Positions 33,001 to 39,600 of a stretch of 39,600 bases of DNA are shown one piece after another. Origin of the DNA: Deltaproteobacteria bacterium UBA6601 (lineage in GTDB: Bacteria; Myxococcota_A; UBA796; UBA9615); the NCBI GenBank assembly GCA_002433485.1, contig DJIF01000030.1:15277-54876 (forward strand), written 5' to 3'. The notes beneath the pieces were generated by a model. The model saw nothing but the letters and a program-made list of their open reading frames with translations, was not told the origin of the DNA and searched no databases. Every line of letters begins with the position of its first letter. The first letter of the stretch is position 1. The position numbers and the translations under genes are program-made.

Positions 33001-33594
33001 CCGGGCTCTTTGCTTGCTCCGCCCCGCGGTGCGGCGGTGGTGGGTGGCAACGTCGAGACCTCGCAGCGCATCGTTGACGTCTTGTTGGGGGCACTTGGAG
33101 TCAGCGCAGCAGCTCAAGGGACCATGAATAACCTGTGTCTGGGTGGGAGCGAGCTGGCCTATTACGAGACCATTTGCGGCGGTACCGGTGCCGGGCCTGC
33201 TCAAGCGGGTTCAGATGCAGTCCACTCTCACATGACCAACACTCGGATCACCGACGTTGAGGTGCTTGAGCGTAACTATCCGGTGGTGTTGAAGGAGTTT
33301 TCGGTGCGTCGTGGCTCTGGAGGTCGAGGGCGTTGGGCTGGGGGCGACGGCGCGCGCCGTGTATTTCAGTTTCGAGCTCCGTTAGAGGTTTCGCTGTTGG
33401 CCCAGAGACGAGTGTTGGCTCCTTTTGGTCTGCAGGGGGGCGGCGCCGGAGCCGTGGGGCGCAGCGTTCTGTGGCGCGCCGCCACCGGGCGGTCGGAGGA
33501 ACTCTCCGGCTCGTTCGCTCTCTCCCTGAGTGCTGGTGACCAGTTGTGCATTGAGACCCCTGGCGGCGGGGGCTGGGGCGAGGAATCCAGCTGA
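30010..33594 (+). CDS. Fused 5-oxoprolinase / hydantoinase A-B protein
   Basis: The 1194-residue protein joins HyuA (about 1-680) and HyuB (about 680-1194). HyuA marks are DQGGTFTDVVA, GTTIATNAML, a LSGPAGGAVACAELA stretch, LDMGGTSSDVCRW and SRPGPACYGAGG, the actin-like ATPase fold. HyuB marks are LGYRRLQSMVTRMGELLRR, NAPHIPVHLGAMG, VNDPSAGGSHLPDITV, RAHHADVGG and the late TMNNLCLGG. In such enzymes ATP drives opening of 5-oxoproline to glutamate, or of related hydantoins. Most bacteria carry separate subunits; the fused form is like eukaryotic 5-oxoprolinase. GGGAGG lies nine bases before ATG 30010. Together with Ggt it could complete part of a gamma-glutamyl cycle, though substrate is not proved. 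Confidence 0.9.
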   Translation: MSGWQLAVDQGGTFTDVVAIAPDGSRHLRKVLSSAGPAQVAGAVLAELAAGQSPESLRVGTTIATNAMLTGAGAAVGLLVSRGFADALIIGHQQRAEIFELFPASGRLDPLTSSVVEVDERVLFSGEVERELNRQELLVDLVRLRDAGVDSLAVGLVHSYLYPRHELEIAELAKSLGFTNISLSHCVLPRCGLVDRLGTTVADAFLAPVLAAYVEQLIGQLPAGTELRLFKSSGGLSQPADLLAVDAVLSGPAGGAVACAELAGELGLAAVIGLDMGGTSSDVCRWAGALEIRDRVELAGREIHCQAVDVVTVAAGGGSLLTRRMGRLQVGPGSAGSRPGPACYGAGGPAALTDANLVLGRLQVDRFPHSFGPSGAAALDPEASARALLDCAGAEEVELLELAAGFVAIANQRMAEAISEVSTARGHDPREHALIAFGGAAAQHVCAVAEQLGIGHVVLPPMAGLLSAWGISRAKLHASRRQAVDLVWSAEELLQLAPRLAELEEEVRSELISAGANSERLSARIRYLLRYEGSDTELLSEDLQDFLRRHAQLFGLVREGRTVELRAIQVDCWELAAEQLGAALVGGLGSSHRLPPERRRIGFVDGLGRLQMLDARVVDAESLAIGQVLCGPALVSSAFTTLLVDPGWQLDRGSSGEFNLRWLGRQGETTDEPQPPSVDSALKLELGYRRLQSMVTRMGELLRRVAWSTNIKERLDFSCAVFDGSGQLVSNAPHIPVHLGAMGATVRHLLSRPDRLLADGQCWAVNDPSAGGSHLPDITVITPVFFGQRRPQAFVACRAHHADVGGVSPGSMPPFSRQLVEEGVLLDAVLVADAEGLRPEPVRSLLCGGPHPSRRPDQCLADLAAQVRANQLGVGLLNDWVQVASLDSLRQDMAAILDNGRASVQRLLQELELNKGCFSCAMDDGSPVCVSLQIAADGDGRHRLTVDFEGTADASAGNLNAPPAVVIAATIYVLRALIGEDIPLSDGCLRDVELRVPPGSLLAPPRGAAVVGGNVETSQRIVDVLLGALGVSAAAQGTMNNLCLGGSELAYYETICGGTGAGPAQAGSDAVHSHMTNTRITDVEVLERNYPVVLKEFSVRRGSGGRGRWAGGDGARRVFQFRAPLEVSLLAQRRVLAPFGLQGGGAGAVGRSVLWRAATGRSEELSGSFALSLSAGDQLCIETPGGGGWGEESS

Positions 33595-33598
33595 TCGA

Positions 33599-35335
33599 TT
33601 ACCAGAGCAGGATGAAGGCGACACCGGTGAGAAACAGCGAGATGCCGCCCAGCGCTACGCCCAGGGCCACCAGCTCCGCACGCCTCGCCCACGGGTGCGG
33701 TCGCTTGCGTCGTGCCCGTCGCTGACGTCGTTTAGGACGTTGCTCGGTAGGCTCCTGTGCTGTTGCGGCCGCGGCATTGAGCCCCGGTGCTGTTTCCTCG
33801 TGGTCCTCTTCGGCGGCCTCCTCTGAGGCGTCCTTGGGCATGACTGCTTGAGCGGGGTTTCGCTCGGTGGGTGCTGCTTCATCGATGACAGTGTTCTCAT
33901 CGTCGTCGTCGAACTCGGGCGGCTGCGCTGCTGCGGGTGGGGTCGGGTCAGCAGCTGCTTGAGGCGCGGGTGGGGTCGGGTCAGCAGCAGCTTGAGACCC
34001 GGCCAGATTGATCGCAGTACCGGCCATCTCAGTGGCAGGCTCGCCGCTCGGGTCGGTGTATTCCTCGCTGGTCCGCTTCATCCCCTCGAAGAAATCGACG
34101 CCGTCGCTGGCAGGCAGAGAAGGGAGGTCTGAGCCAGGCTGCAGGGTTGCCTTGCGGACACCGGGCATCGCTCGAGTCGCTACGGGGTTGCCAATTGGCT
34201 GGTTGTTCCCTTGCAGGCTTTCTTCTGCGTCTTCAGTGGAGCCGTCCCAGAGGGAGTCTTCAGCGTTTTCTTCAGCCCGCCCATGGCCGGTGCTCTGCTC
34301 AGCGCGACCGTGCTCAGTGTCCGCCTCAATAGCGTCTGCTGCGGTTTCGGTTCTGGCGAGTATCGCTGATCGTATCCGGCGCGGTGCGATCTCCTCCAGT
34401 AGCTTGCTGTGGTCTTGAATGAAGGCTTTGAAGCTCTCTCTGGCCGGGTACAGGTCGCGGACTTCGCGGAGCTCAGGGATCAGCTCGGCGGCGCGCTGGT
34501 GACGGTGTTCAGGATTTCGCTGCAGCAGTTTCTCCAGGATAGGTACCAGGTCAGGGCAGCGTTGTTGGACCTTTTCAGCCTCCTCTCTGGGGGAGCGGTG
34601 GGCTACCTGCTGGGCAATTTTGCCGAGGTTTCGCCCCTGAAACAGGCGTTCTCCCTGGACTGCTTCAAAGAGGATTGCGCCCACCGCAAACAGGTCGCCA
34701 GCAGGCTTAAACTCGCGGGTGCCTCCCCAGACCTCTGGAGAGATGTAGCCGGGGGTTCCTTTGACCACCCCCCGGGTTGTGGCGCCGATATTGATGTGGG
34801 ACTTGACCAGTCCCCAGTCGGTGATCTTGAGCACGCCTATGCGATCGACAAGCACGTTGCTGGGCTTCAGGTCACGATGGATGATGTGCAGGTCTTCGCC
34901 ATCGGGGCCCTGGGCGTTGTGAACGTAGTCCAATGCTTCGCTGAGTTCGATAGCGATGTCCAGTGCAGCGCCGACGGGCAGGGAGATACCCCGCACGCGC
35001 AGAGCGTGGAGCAGGGTGTTGAGGTCGGGACCATCGATGAATTCCATGGCGATGAACAGCTCGCCAGCGATCGAGTCGACTTTGTAGACGTCGACCACAC
35101 CCGGATGCTTGAGCAGGCCACAGACCCGCGCCTCGTTGAGCAGCGCCTCTTTCTGTTCTTCCAGTTCTCCGGGCGGTGGCTGCAGCAGCTTGAGGGCCTG
35201 GCGCTTGCTGAAGCCCAGTTCGCTGGTCTCGGTGGCGAGCCAGACCTCCGCGGCTGCTCCGCGCCCGAGCGCTCGCTCTAACGTGAACGGGCCAATCTGC
35301 TCACCGGGCTGGTGCTTAAGTGCTTTTGCCTTCAC
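33599..35335 (-). CDS. Ser/Thr protein kinase with C-terminal membrane anchor
   Basis: From GTG 35335 the product has 578 residues; AGGAG sits about eight bases upstream, whereas an in-frame GTG at 35371 lacks one. Kinase marks are K49 in ALKLL, HRDLKPSN (153-160) and DWG (173-175). The glycine loop is unusual: GRGAAAEVW. The kinase domain ends near 310. A long low-complexity, Pro/Ala/Glu-rich linker with a duplicated 11-residue unit follows, then a basic stretch (KRRQRRARRKR) and a single membrane helix (about 555-577). The kinase thus faces the cytoplasm, tethered by its tail. No sensor domain is visible outside. It is divergent from the pilin-like gene. No phosphorylation target can be named. 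Confidence 0.88.
   Translation of the reverse strand: MKAKALKHQPGEQIGPFTLERALGRGAAAEVWLATETSELGFSKRQALKLLQPPPGELEEQKEALLNEARVCGLLKHPGVVDVYKVDSIAGELFIAMEFIDGPDLNTLLHALRVRGISLPVGAALDIAIELSEALDYVHNAQGPDGEDLHIIHRDLKPSNVLVDRIGVLKITDWGLVKSHINIGATTRGVVKGTPGYISPEVWGGTREFKPAGDLFAVGAILFEAVQGERLFQGRNLGKIAQQVAHRSPREEAEKVQQRCPDLVPILEKLLQRNPEHRHQRAAELIPELREVRDLYPARESFKAFIQDHSKLLEEIAPRRIRSAILARTETAADAIEADTEHGRAEQSTGHGRAEENAEDSLWDGSTEDAEESLQGNNQPIGNPVATRAMPGVRKATLQPGSDLPSLPASDGVDFFEGMKRTSEEYTDPSGEPATEMAGTAINLAGSQAAADPTPPAPQAAADPTPPAAAQPPEFDDDDENTVIDEAAPTERNPAQAVMPKDASEEAAEEDHEETAPGLNAAAATAQEPTEQRPKRRQRRARRKRPHPWARRAELVALGVALGGISLFLTGVAFILLW
33933..33998. repeat. Tandem 33-bp direct repeat in the kinase linker
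   Basis: Two adjacent 33-base copies (33933-33965 and 33966-33998) match at about 31 of 33 positions. Both are in frame and encode an Ala/Pro-rich unit containing AAADPTPPA. This is a coding low-complexity duplication, not a mobile element, and its copy number may vary between strains. Confidence 0.7.
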
Positions 35336-35408
35336 AGTCTTGCTCCTTTTGCCCGGTAACGAGGCTACCACGGCCCAAAAGCCTGCGGCTTCGCGCTACC
35401 CTTGCAAC

Positions 35409-36011
35409 ATGGTCAGTGTTGGCACCCGTCCCAGTGAATCTCGGGTCTTTCTCATCGTGGTGGGTGCAATGCTGCTGTTTGCTGTGGTGTGGGGGACTAC
35501 CAACAGCGGTGAGGGCCGAGCGGACTATAGGTTGCGAGAGTGCGTCGTTAACCTTGAGCAGATTGCTGCTCGGCAGGAGCAGATCCGGGCAGAGACCGGT
35601 CGCTATCTGTCCTGCCCCAGTTTTCCACCTGAAGTTCATGGTGAGGAGCCGCCAGTCTGGAAGCTGCCTTGTGATCCGAGCTCCGTGGAGCTGATTGATG
35701 GTCGCCAGCGGTTCTCGGATTGTAGCGCGGGACAGCGCTGCAGTGAGGAGCTGGGTTGCATCGACCCGGAGGGCGGTGAAGAACGAACTGCGCTGCTGGT
35801 GCCGGACTGTTGGGTGCAGCTGCTTGGCTTGCCAAGGGATACCGTGGTTCGCGGTCAGTATCGAGCTGAGGCGCCGGTGGTGGTGGCCGGCCTCGGGACT
35901 GCCCGCTTCGATCTGACCTGCCGCACCGATTTGCGTGGCGATGGAGAGGTGGCAGAGTTTCGGGCTACTGAAAGTCGGACTACCTACCGAAGTGGTAATC
36001 CTGGCCCTTGA
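35409..36011 (+). CDS. Small pilin-like membrane protein
   Basis: The product from ATG 35409 has 200 residues. After 11 residues a membrane helix (VFLIVVGAMLLFAVVW) leads into LRECVVNLEQIAARQEQIRAE with TGRYLSC, a pattern like the N-terminal helix and first loop of type IV pilin-like proteins. The exported part has eight or so cysteines, e.g. near PCDPSS, RFSDCSAG, QRCSEELGC and FDLTCRTD, probably paired in disulfides. A prepilin peptidase site (G-F/E) is not clear. No Shine-Dalgarno sequence precedes the ATG, which raises doubts about the exact start or suggests a leaderless message. The reading frame is open further upstream, through the divergent kinase start, but that part is antisense to the kinase. 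Confidence 0.6.
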   Translation: MVSVGTRPSESRVFLIVVGAMLLFAVVWGTTNSGEGRADYRLRECVVNLEQIAARQEQIRAETGRYLSCPSFPPEVHGEEPPVWKLPCDPSSVELIDGRQRFSDCSAGQRCSEELGCIDPEGGEERTALLVPDCWVQLLGLPRDTVVRGQYRAEAPVVVAGLGTARFDLTCRTDLRGDGEVAEFRATESRTTYRSGNPGP

Positions 36012-36016
36012 TCTTG

Positions 36017-37150
36017 CTAGCGCGTCGCTAGGCTGTGGGCGCGTAACCGGTCAATGGCCAGCAGTAGCTCTTCACTGGCCTTGTTGATCTGCAGGCTGTC
36101 CTGGGCCATGTCACCCTGCAGCGGAATGCGTCGGTAGAAGCTCCAGCCTTGACGGCCCGGCATGAACAGGCCCAGGCTGAGGCTGCGTCGCTGGCCGCGG
36201 GTGTCGAAGCGGGCGGTCAACAGCGCGTCGCTCCCGAGCCTTGAGCGAACCTGGTCCAACTCGGTCCAGACCGGGCTGCTGCGCTGATCGCGAGGGCTTG
36301 CCAGGGCCTCCATCAGCTGCGGATGGAAGGCGCCAGATGCGCCTTTGTTGAGCCGTATGTGCAGTGCAGTTCGCTGGCCCTTGCGGATGGTTACTTTGTC
36401 GGTGCGGTCAGCGAAGCCGCTACCTCGGGCGGTTACTTTGTAGGTGCCTACGGGCAGTGAGAGACTCAGCTGATTGCCGCTGCTCCAGCCCTGGGTTACC
36501 CCATGCACCATGATCTGAGTGCCCTTCTGGCGGGCGATCACCGCCAGGGTGCCCGATGGTCGCTCCAGCATCTCGTCGTGTAGTTCACGGAACAGTTGAG
36601 GGAAGCATGGGATGCGGTCTTGCCGGGTAGGCTCCCAGTAAGGGTCGAGCTTGATCGCCCGTTGCATAGCTTCGCGTGCGCTTCGATGCTTTCCACCGAC
36701 CAGTAGGGCGCGACTCTGGAGCAGGTAAAGATCGCGAAGCAGGTCGCCGGGAAGGGGCGGCGAGTCGAAGCGCGCCGCCATGGTCAACGCTTGCTCAGCG
36801 AGGCGTACGGCCTCAACCCAGCGTCCTTGCCGCAGACTTCGGTGGGCGGCCTGCAGGTTGCGGTCGATCTTGACGGCTCCCTGTTCGTAGTCGCGATGGG
36901 GCAATTGAGTGAGACCCGGAATCGGGTCGCGGCGGGTGGAGAGGTCTGCAAGTCCGTCGACTGCGGCGATGATTTGCTCGTACCAGTAGTTGGCTTCGGC
37001 CTGGTCGGCGCTCGATGCCTCCATCTCAAGCACGCTGACCACCTGATACTTGCCAGCCGCGTGGACACTGGCGGGCAGCAGCAAAAGGCTCGCTGTCAGA
37101 AGCGCGCTTAGCAAGGCAAGCATTGAATTTATTGGCGTGGTCATGTTCAT
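36017..37150 (-). CDS. Secreted TPR-like protein with PEGA domain
   Basis: The 377-residue product has a signal peptide (about 1-31, ending HAA). A region around 75-165 has TPR-like helices (AAHRSLRQGRWVEAVRLAEQ, split around RQGRWVEA; SAREAMQRAIKLDP). A PEGA-like beta domain (about 198-268) contains SGTLAVIARQKGTQIMVHG and LPVGTYKVTARGSGFAD. The last 100 residues have no match I recognise. It is likely a periplasmic or surface protein. It ends five bases from the convergent pilin-like gene and is divergent from ychF. In Myxococcota-type genomes such TPR-PEGA proteins often sit near kinases, but no function is known. Confidence 0.7.
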   Translation of the reverse strand: MNMTTPINSMLALLSALLTASLLLLPASVHAAGKYQVVSVLEMEASSADQAEANYWYEQIIAAVDGLADLSTRRDPIPGLTQLPHRDYEQGAVKIDRNLQAAHRSLRQGRWVEAVRLAEQALTMAARFDSPPLPGDLLRDLYLLQSRALLVGGKHRSAREAMQRAIKLDPYWEPTRQDRIPCFPQLFRELHDEMLERPSGTLAVIARQKGTQIMVHGVTQGWSSGNQLSLSLPVGTYKVTARGSGFADRTDKVTIRKGQRTALHIRLNKGASGAFHPQLMEALASPRDQRSSPVWTELDQVRSRLGSDALLTARFDTRGQRRSLSLGLFMPGRQGWSFYRRIPLQGDMAQDSLQINKASEELLLAIDRLRAHSLATR

Positions 37151-37209
37151 GGCCTAGAAACCACGCAGCGTTGCTGGGGGCAAGCTCAAATCGCCGTCGT
37201 CGCACCCTT

Positions 37210-37237
37210 TTCACAAGTCGGCAACAACAGGTATAGA
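37210..37237 (+). promoter_or_regulatory. Candidate sigma-70 promoter for ychF
   Basis: TTCACA (37210-37215), five of six matches, is followed after 16 bases by TATAGA (37232-37237), four of six. Transcription would start near 37244, about 20 bases before ATG 37265. Confidence 0.45.
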
Positions 37238-37264
37238 GGGTCCACATCCCAACCCTGGAGCGAA

Positions 37265-38359
37265 ATGGCACTTCAAGCGGGCATCGTCGGCCTCCCTAAT
37301 GTCGGCAAGAGCACTTTGTTTAACGCGCTCACTGCAGCCGGTGCGGAGAGCGCTAATTATCCTTTCTGTACCATCGAGCCCAACACCGGAGTGGTGCCCG
37401 TGCATGATGAGCGCCTGGTGCAGCTGGAGTCGGTAATAGCAACCGAGAAGGTCATCCCCACTTCAGTGGAGATCGTAGACATAGCTGGGCTGGTCCGCGG
37501 CGCAAGCAAGGGCGAGGGGCTCGGCAACCAGTTCCTCGGCAACATCCGCAGTGTCGACGCGGTCCTTCATGTGGTGCGCTGTTTTGCCGATGATGATGTG
37601 GTGCATGTTGAGGGTTCTGTCGACCCGCTGCGGGACATTGAGACCATTGAACTGGAGCTGATCCTTGCAGATCTTGAGAGCGCGCAGCGGCGTCTGGATC
37701 GGTTTTCCAAGAGCAGCAAGAGCGGTGATAAGGAAGCCGTCTTTCATAGAGATGTGGCGGGCCGGTTGGTGGAGATGCTGTCGGATGGCCGACCGATTCG
37801 GCTTGGCGAGTGGAGCGAAGAGGAGTGGCGCAGCGTTCGCGATGCTCAGCTCATCACCAGCAAGCCGGTGCTCTATGTCTGCAACGTCGACGAGGCCGGC
37901 CTCGCTGAGGACGCGGCGATGGTCACAGCCGTGCGCTCGCGGGCCGAAGAGGAGGGCTCAGGCTGGGTGGTGATCTGCGGCCAGGTTGAAGCTGAGATCG
38001 CTGAGCTTGACGCCACAGATAAGGCTGATTTTCTTGCCGATTTAGGCCTTGCTGAGCCTGGTCTGCATCGTCTGGCCCGAGCGACCTATCGCCTGCTTGG
38101 ACTGCAGACCTATTTCACTGCGGGGCCCAAGGAGATCCGCGCCTGGACCTTTCGCCAGGGATGGTGTGCGCCCCAGTGCGCGGGCGTTATTCACAGCGAT
38201 TTTGAGCGCGGCTTCATTCGCGCCGAGGTCTACAGCATTCCTGATCTTCTTGAGCACGGCAGTGAGGCCGCTCTGAAGTCTGTTGGTCGCCTCCGGGTAG
38301 AGGGCAAAGCTTATGTGGTTCAGGACGGCGATGTGATGCATTTCCGGTTCAACGTGTAG
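37265..38359 (+). CDS. ychF: Ribosome-associated ATPase/GTPase YchF (OLA1 family)
   Basis: The 364-residue product is a full YchF. The P-loop is GLPNVGKST (9-17). The switch I region is YPFCTIEPNTGVV, the G3 area is DIAGLVRGASKGEG, and the base-recognition motif reads NVDE (near 206) rather than NKxD, the change that gives the family its ATP preference. The C-terminal TGS domain follows (TYFTAGPKEIRAWTF, then VIHSDFERGFIRAEV). YchF binds the 70S ribosome and is linked to oxidative-stress tuning (family knowledge). GGAG four bases upstream supports ATG 37265. Confidence 0.96.
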   Translation: MALQAGIVGLPNVGKSTLFNALTAAGAESANYPFCTIEPNTGVVPVHDERLVQLESVIATEKVIPTSVEIVDIAGLVRGASKGEGLGNQFLGNIRSVDAVLHVVRCFADDDVVHVEGSVDPLRDIETIELELILADLESAQRRLDRFSKSSKSGDKEAVFHRDVAGRLVEMLSDGRPIRLGEWSEEEWRSVRDAQLITSKPVLYVCNVDEAGLAEDAAMVTAVRSRAEEEGSGWVVICGQVEAEIAELDATDKADFLADLGLAEPGLHRLARATYRLLGLQTYFTAGPKEIRAWTFRQGWCAPQCAGVIHSDFERGFIRAEVYSIPDLLEHGSEAALKSVGRLRVEGKAYVVQDGDVMHFRFNV

Positions 38360-38608
38360 CTCTCCCTTCTTGATCGCCAGGTTTGGCTGTCTCTAAGTCC
38401 GGATCGTTAACCAGCCGGTGATGCGCCGCGACTTTACAGCGGTGGTTTCGGCACCATACTGTCAGAGAACCCTGTGTCTCCGCGCAGGGATGGCGGCGGT
38501 AGTGACTCGCCGGGATCGCTGGATGAGCGACTCCCTTAGAGTTCGACGCCCCGCGCATCCCAACTCGTAGACACAGACTGATCGAACCTCATCATCCAGG
38601 AGGCCACA
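38360..38608. other. Intergenic region between ychF and the glycosyltransferase gene
   Basis: This 249-base gap is the longest in the window. It holds an imperfect inverted repeat (AACCAGCCG near 38409-38417 with CGGTGGTT near 38439-38446, plus CCGC/GCGG inside) and the candidate promoter at 38433-38460. No T-run typical of an intrinsic terminator follows ychF. No coding sequence is supported. Confidence 0.5.
38433..38460 (+). promoter_or_regulatory. Candidate promoter for the glycosyltransferase gene
   Basis: TTTACA (38433-38438), five of six matches, is followed after 16 bases by CATACT (38455-38460), four of six. The leader to ATG 38609 would be about 140 bases. The promoter partly overlaps the right arm of the inverted repeat. 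Confidence 0.35.
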
Positions 38609-39600
38609 ATGGAGCAGTCCGTCCCGGCAAACGTTTGTGCCGTCGCGCTCATTGCCACTGCCGATCGTCCATGCCTACTGGATCGTCGCTCACTGCCTTC
38701 GGTCGTCGCGCAACACCTCCCGCCGGCGCATGTCCTCGTTGTCGACGACTCCCGTGAAGTCGGCAACACCCACGCTGGGCGCGAGGTTTGCAGCAGGTGG
38801 CGAGACCAGGGCGTTCCGCTTCACTACCTGGAGAATCGCCGTACTCCAGGTGCAGCTGGCGCGTGGAACACCGGCCTCGACCACCTGGTGCGCCATGTCG
38901 GAGATCCGACGCAAACATACGTGTGCATCCTCGACGACGACGACGCTTGGATGCCCGGCCACGTTGCTGAATGTATCGGCTTCGCCATCGCCAGCGACCT
39001 AGACGTGGTCGCGTCCGGCTTCCACCGCGTCGAGGAGGGTGCCGGGCCCAGGCTGATCTCTCCTCCCAGCCGCCTTGAACTCGGGGATTTCCTAGTCGGT
39101 AATCCCGGCATCCAGCCAAGTGCGCTGGTGATCCGACTGAGCACCTTGTTCGAGGCCGGGTGCTTCGACGAATCCTTAGCGAGCTGCACAGACCGAGACC
39201 TATGTATCCGCCTGGCGGAGCTCGGAGACCTTCGGTACGGCGCACTCGCGCACCCGACGGCGGAGCACTGGGCCTGCCGTTCCCGGCAGCGGCTGTGCAC
39301 GCCGGGATCTCCAGCGCGCCTTGATGGGCTCAACTCCTTCTGGCGCAAGTACTCGCCACGTATGACCGCCCAGCAACAGGAGGAGTGTGCATCTCGAGCC
39401 GCCCGATACTTCGGCTGGACGCCCCCAAACCTTGTCTCCGTCGAGCCAGAACCGGCGCTGCTCGTGCGTCCCTCGGCCAGCGAACTCGACCCGGTCGCTT
39501 TGGTCGTAGGCTTCATCGCCGATGTGGAGCGTCTCACCAACGTCGAGGCCCTTCTGGAAGATCTGCGACGACTCCGGGACGAACCAGGACTCGCCGGTCT
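38609..39600 (+). CDS. Glycosyltransferase family 2 protein (3' end outside window)
   Basis: A frame open from ATG 38609 to the window edge encodes at least 330 residues. AGGAGG lies five bases before the ATG. The N-terminal part is a GT-A/GT2 fold: ALIATADRPCLLDRRSL, SVVAQ, VLVVDDS, an AWNTGLDHL helix and LDDDDAW (about 108-114), the metal-binding DxD-type motif. NPGIQPSAL and CFDESLASCTDRDLCIRL follow, the latter resembling the acceptor-side motif with the general base. At about 295-320 DPVALVVGFIADVERLTN looks like the start of a second domain of similar type. By eye this gene favours C-ending codons (GTC, CTC, ATC) more than its neighbours, which could mean acquisition from elsewhere. Donor and acceptor are unknown. 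Confidence 0.82.
   Translation, partial: MEQSVPANVCAVALIATADRPCLLDRRSLPSVVAQHLPPAHVLVVDDSREVGNTHAGREVCSRWRDQGVPLHYLENRRTPGAAGAWNTGLDHLVRHVGDPTQTYVCILDDDDAWMPGHVAECIGFAIASDLDVVASGFHRVEEGAGPRLISPPSRLELGDFLVGNPGIQPSALVIRLSTLFEAGCFDESLASCTDRDLCIRLAELGDLRYGALAHPTAEHWACRSRQRLCTPGSPARLDGLNSFWRKYSPRMTAQQQEECASRAARYFGWTPPNLVSVEPEPALLVRPSASELDPVALVVGFIADVERLTNVEALLEDLRRLRDEPGLAG

Noticed and set aside
1..39600. CRISPR arrays, insertion sequences, tRNA or rRNA genes
   Set aside because: No spaced short repeats, transposase-like frames with terminal inverted repeats, or tRNA/rRNA-like segments were recognised anywhere in the window.

Overview
The window is GC-rich, densely packed bacterial chromosome. 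Its style points to a Myxococcota or other former deltaproteobacterial lineage. That is an inference from gene style (Ser/Thr kinases with long accessory tails, a receiver-DnaJ-TPR protein, an FHA-GAF-cyclase, many small lipoproteins, PEGA domains), not from a marker phylogeny. I saw no rRNA, tRNA, insertion sequence, CRISPR array or phage module. No stretch over 300 bases lacks a gene; the longest gap is 38360-38608.

Layout. 1-7.2 kb: the 3' end of engB and rlmE (+); then, on the minus strand, trxA, a hydrolase-like lipoprotein and pepA; then, leaving a divergent promoter region (4132-4346), a receiver/DnaJ/TPR protein overlapping a HemC-like protein that has lost the HemC catalytic residues. 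7.2-11.7 kb: a minus-strand run, ggt-tldD-tldE, suggesting intracellular peptide processing. 11.9-17.3 kb: polA, a histidine-kinase-like protein with a decayed ATPase half, and an ECF sigma / membrane anti-sigma / secreted-protein operon. 17.3-19.7 kb: a large Ser/Thr kinase with PEGA and non-catalytic FGE-like domains. 19.9-24.4 kb: aldehyde dehydrogenase, a small secreted basic protein, a DUF362 protein that seems to start at CTG, and a short alkaline-phosphatase-superfamily protein. 24.4-27.7 kb: two lipoproteins flanking a MaoC-type hydratase. 27.8-29.9 kb: FHA-GAF-adenylate cyclase overlapping tail to tail with an alkyltransferase-like DNA repair protein. 30.0-33.6 kb: a fused 5-oxoprolinase/hydantoinase. 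33.6-37.2 kb: a membrane-anchored Ser/Thr kinase, a pilin-like membrane protein and a PEGA protein. 37.3-39.6 kb: ychF and a family-2 glycosyltransferase running off the window.

How the genes fit together. Housekeeping genes (engB, rlmE, pepA, trxA, polA, ychF) are interleaved with signalling genes. Several signalling or enzyme-like genes have apparently lost catalytic residues while keeping the fold: the receiver domain, HemC-like protein, histidine kinase, FGE domain, hydrolase and alkyltransferase. Ggt and the 5-oxoprolinase are both gamma-glutamyl-cycle type enzymes, but lie 18 kb apart. The items I would check first are the HemC-like pseudoenzyme, the ALDH/DUF362/phosphatase-fold cluster with its probable CTG start, and the nested inverted repeats over the start of the 26670-27686 lipoprotein gene. 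All alignments were made by eye.
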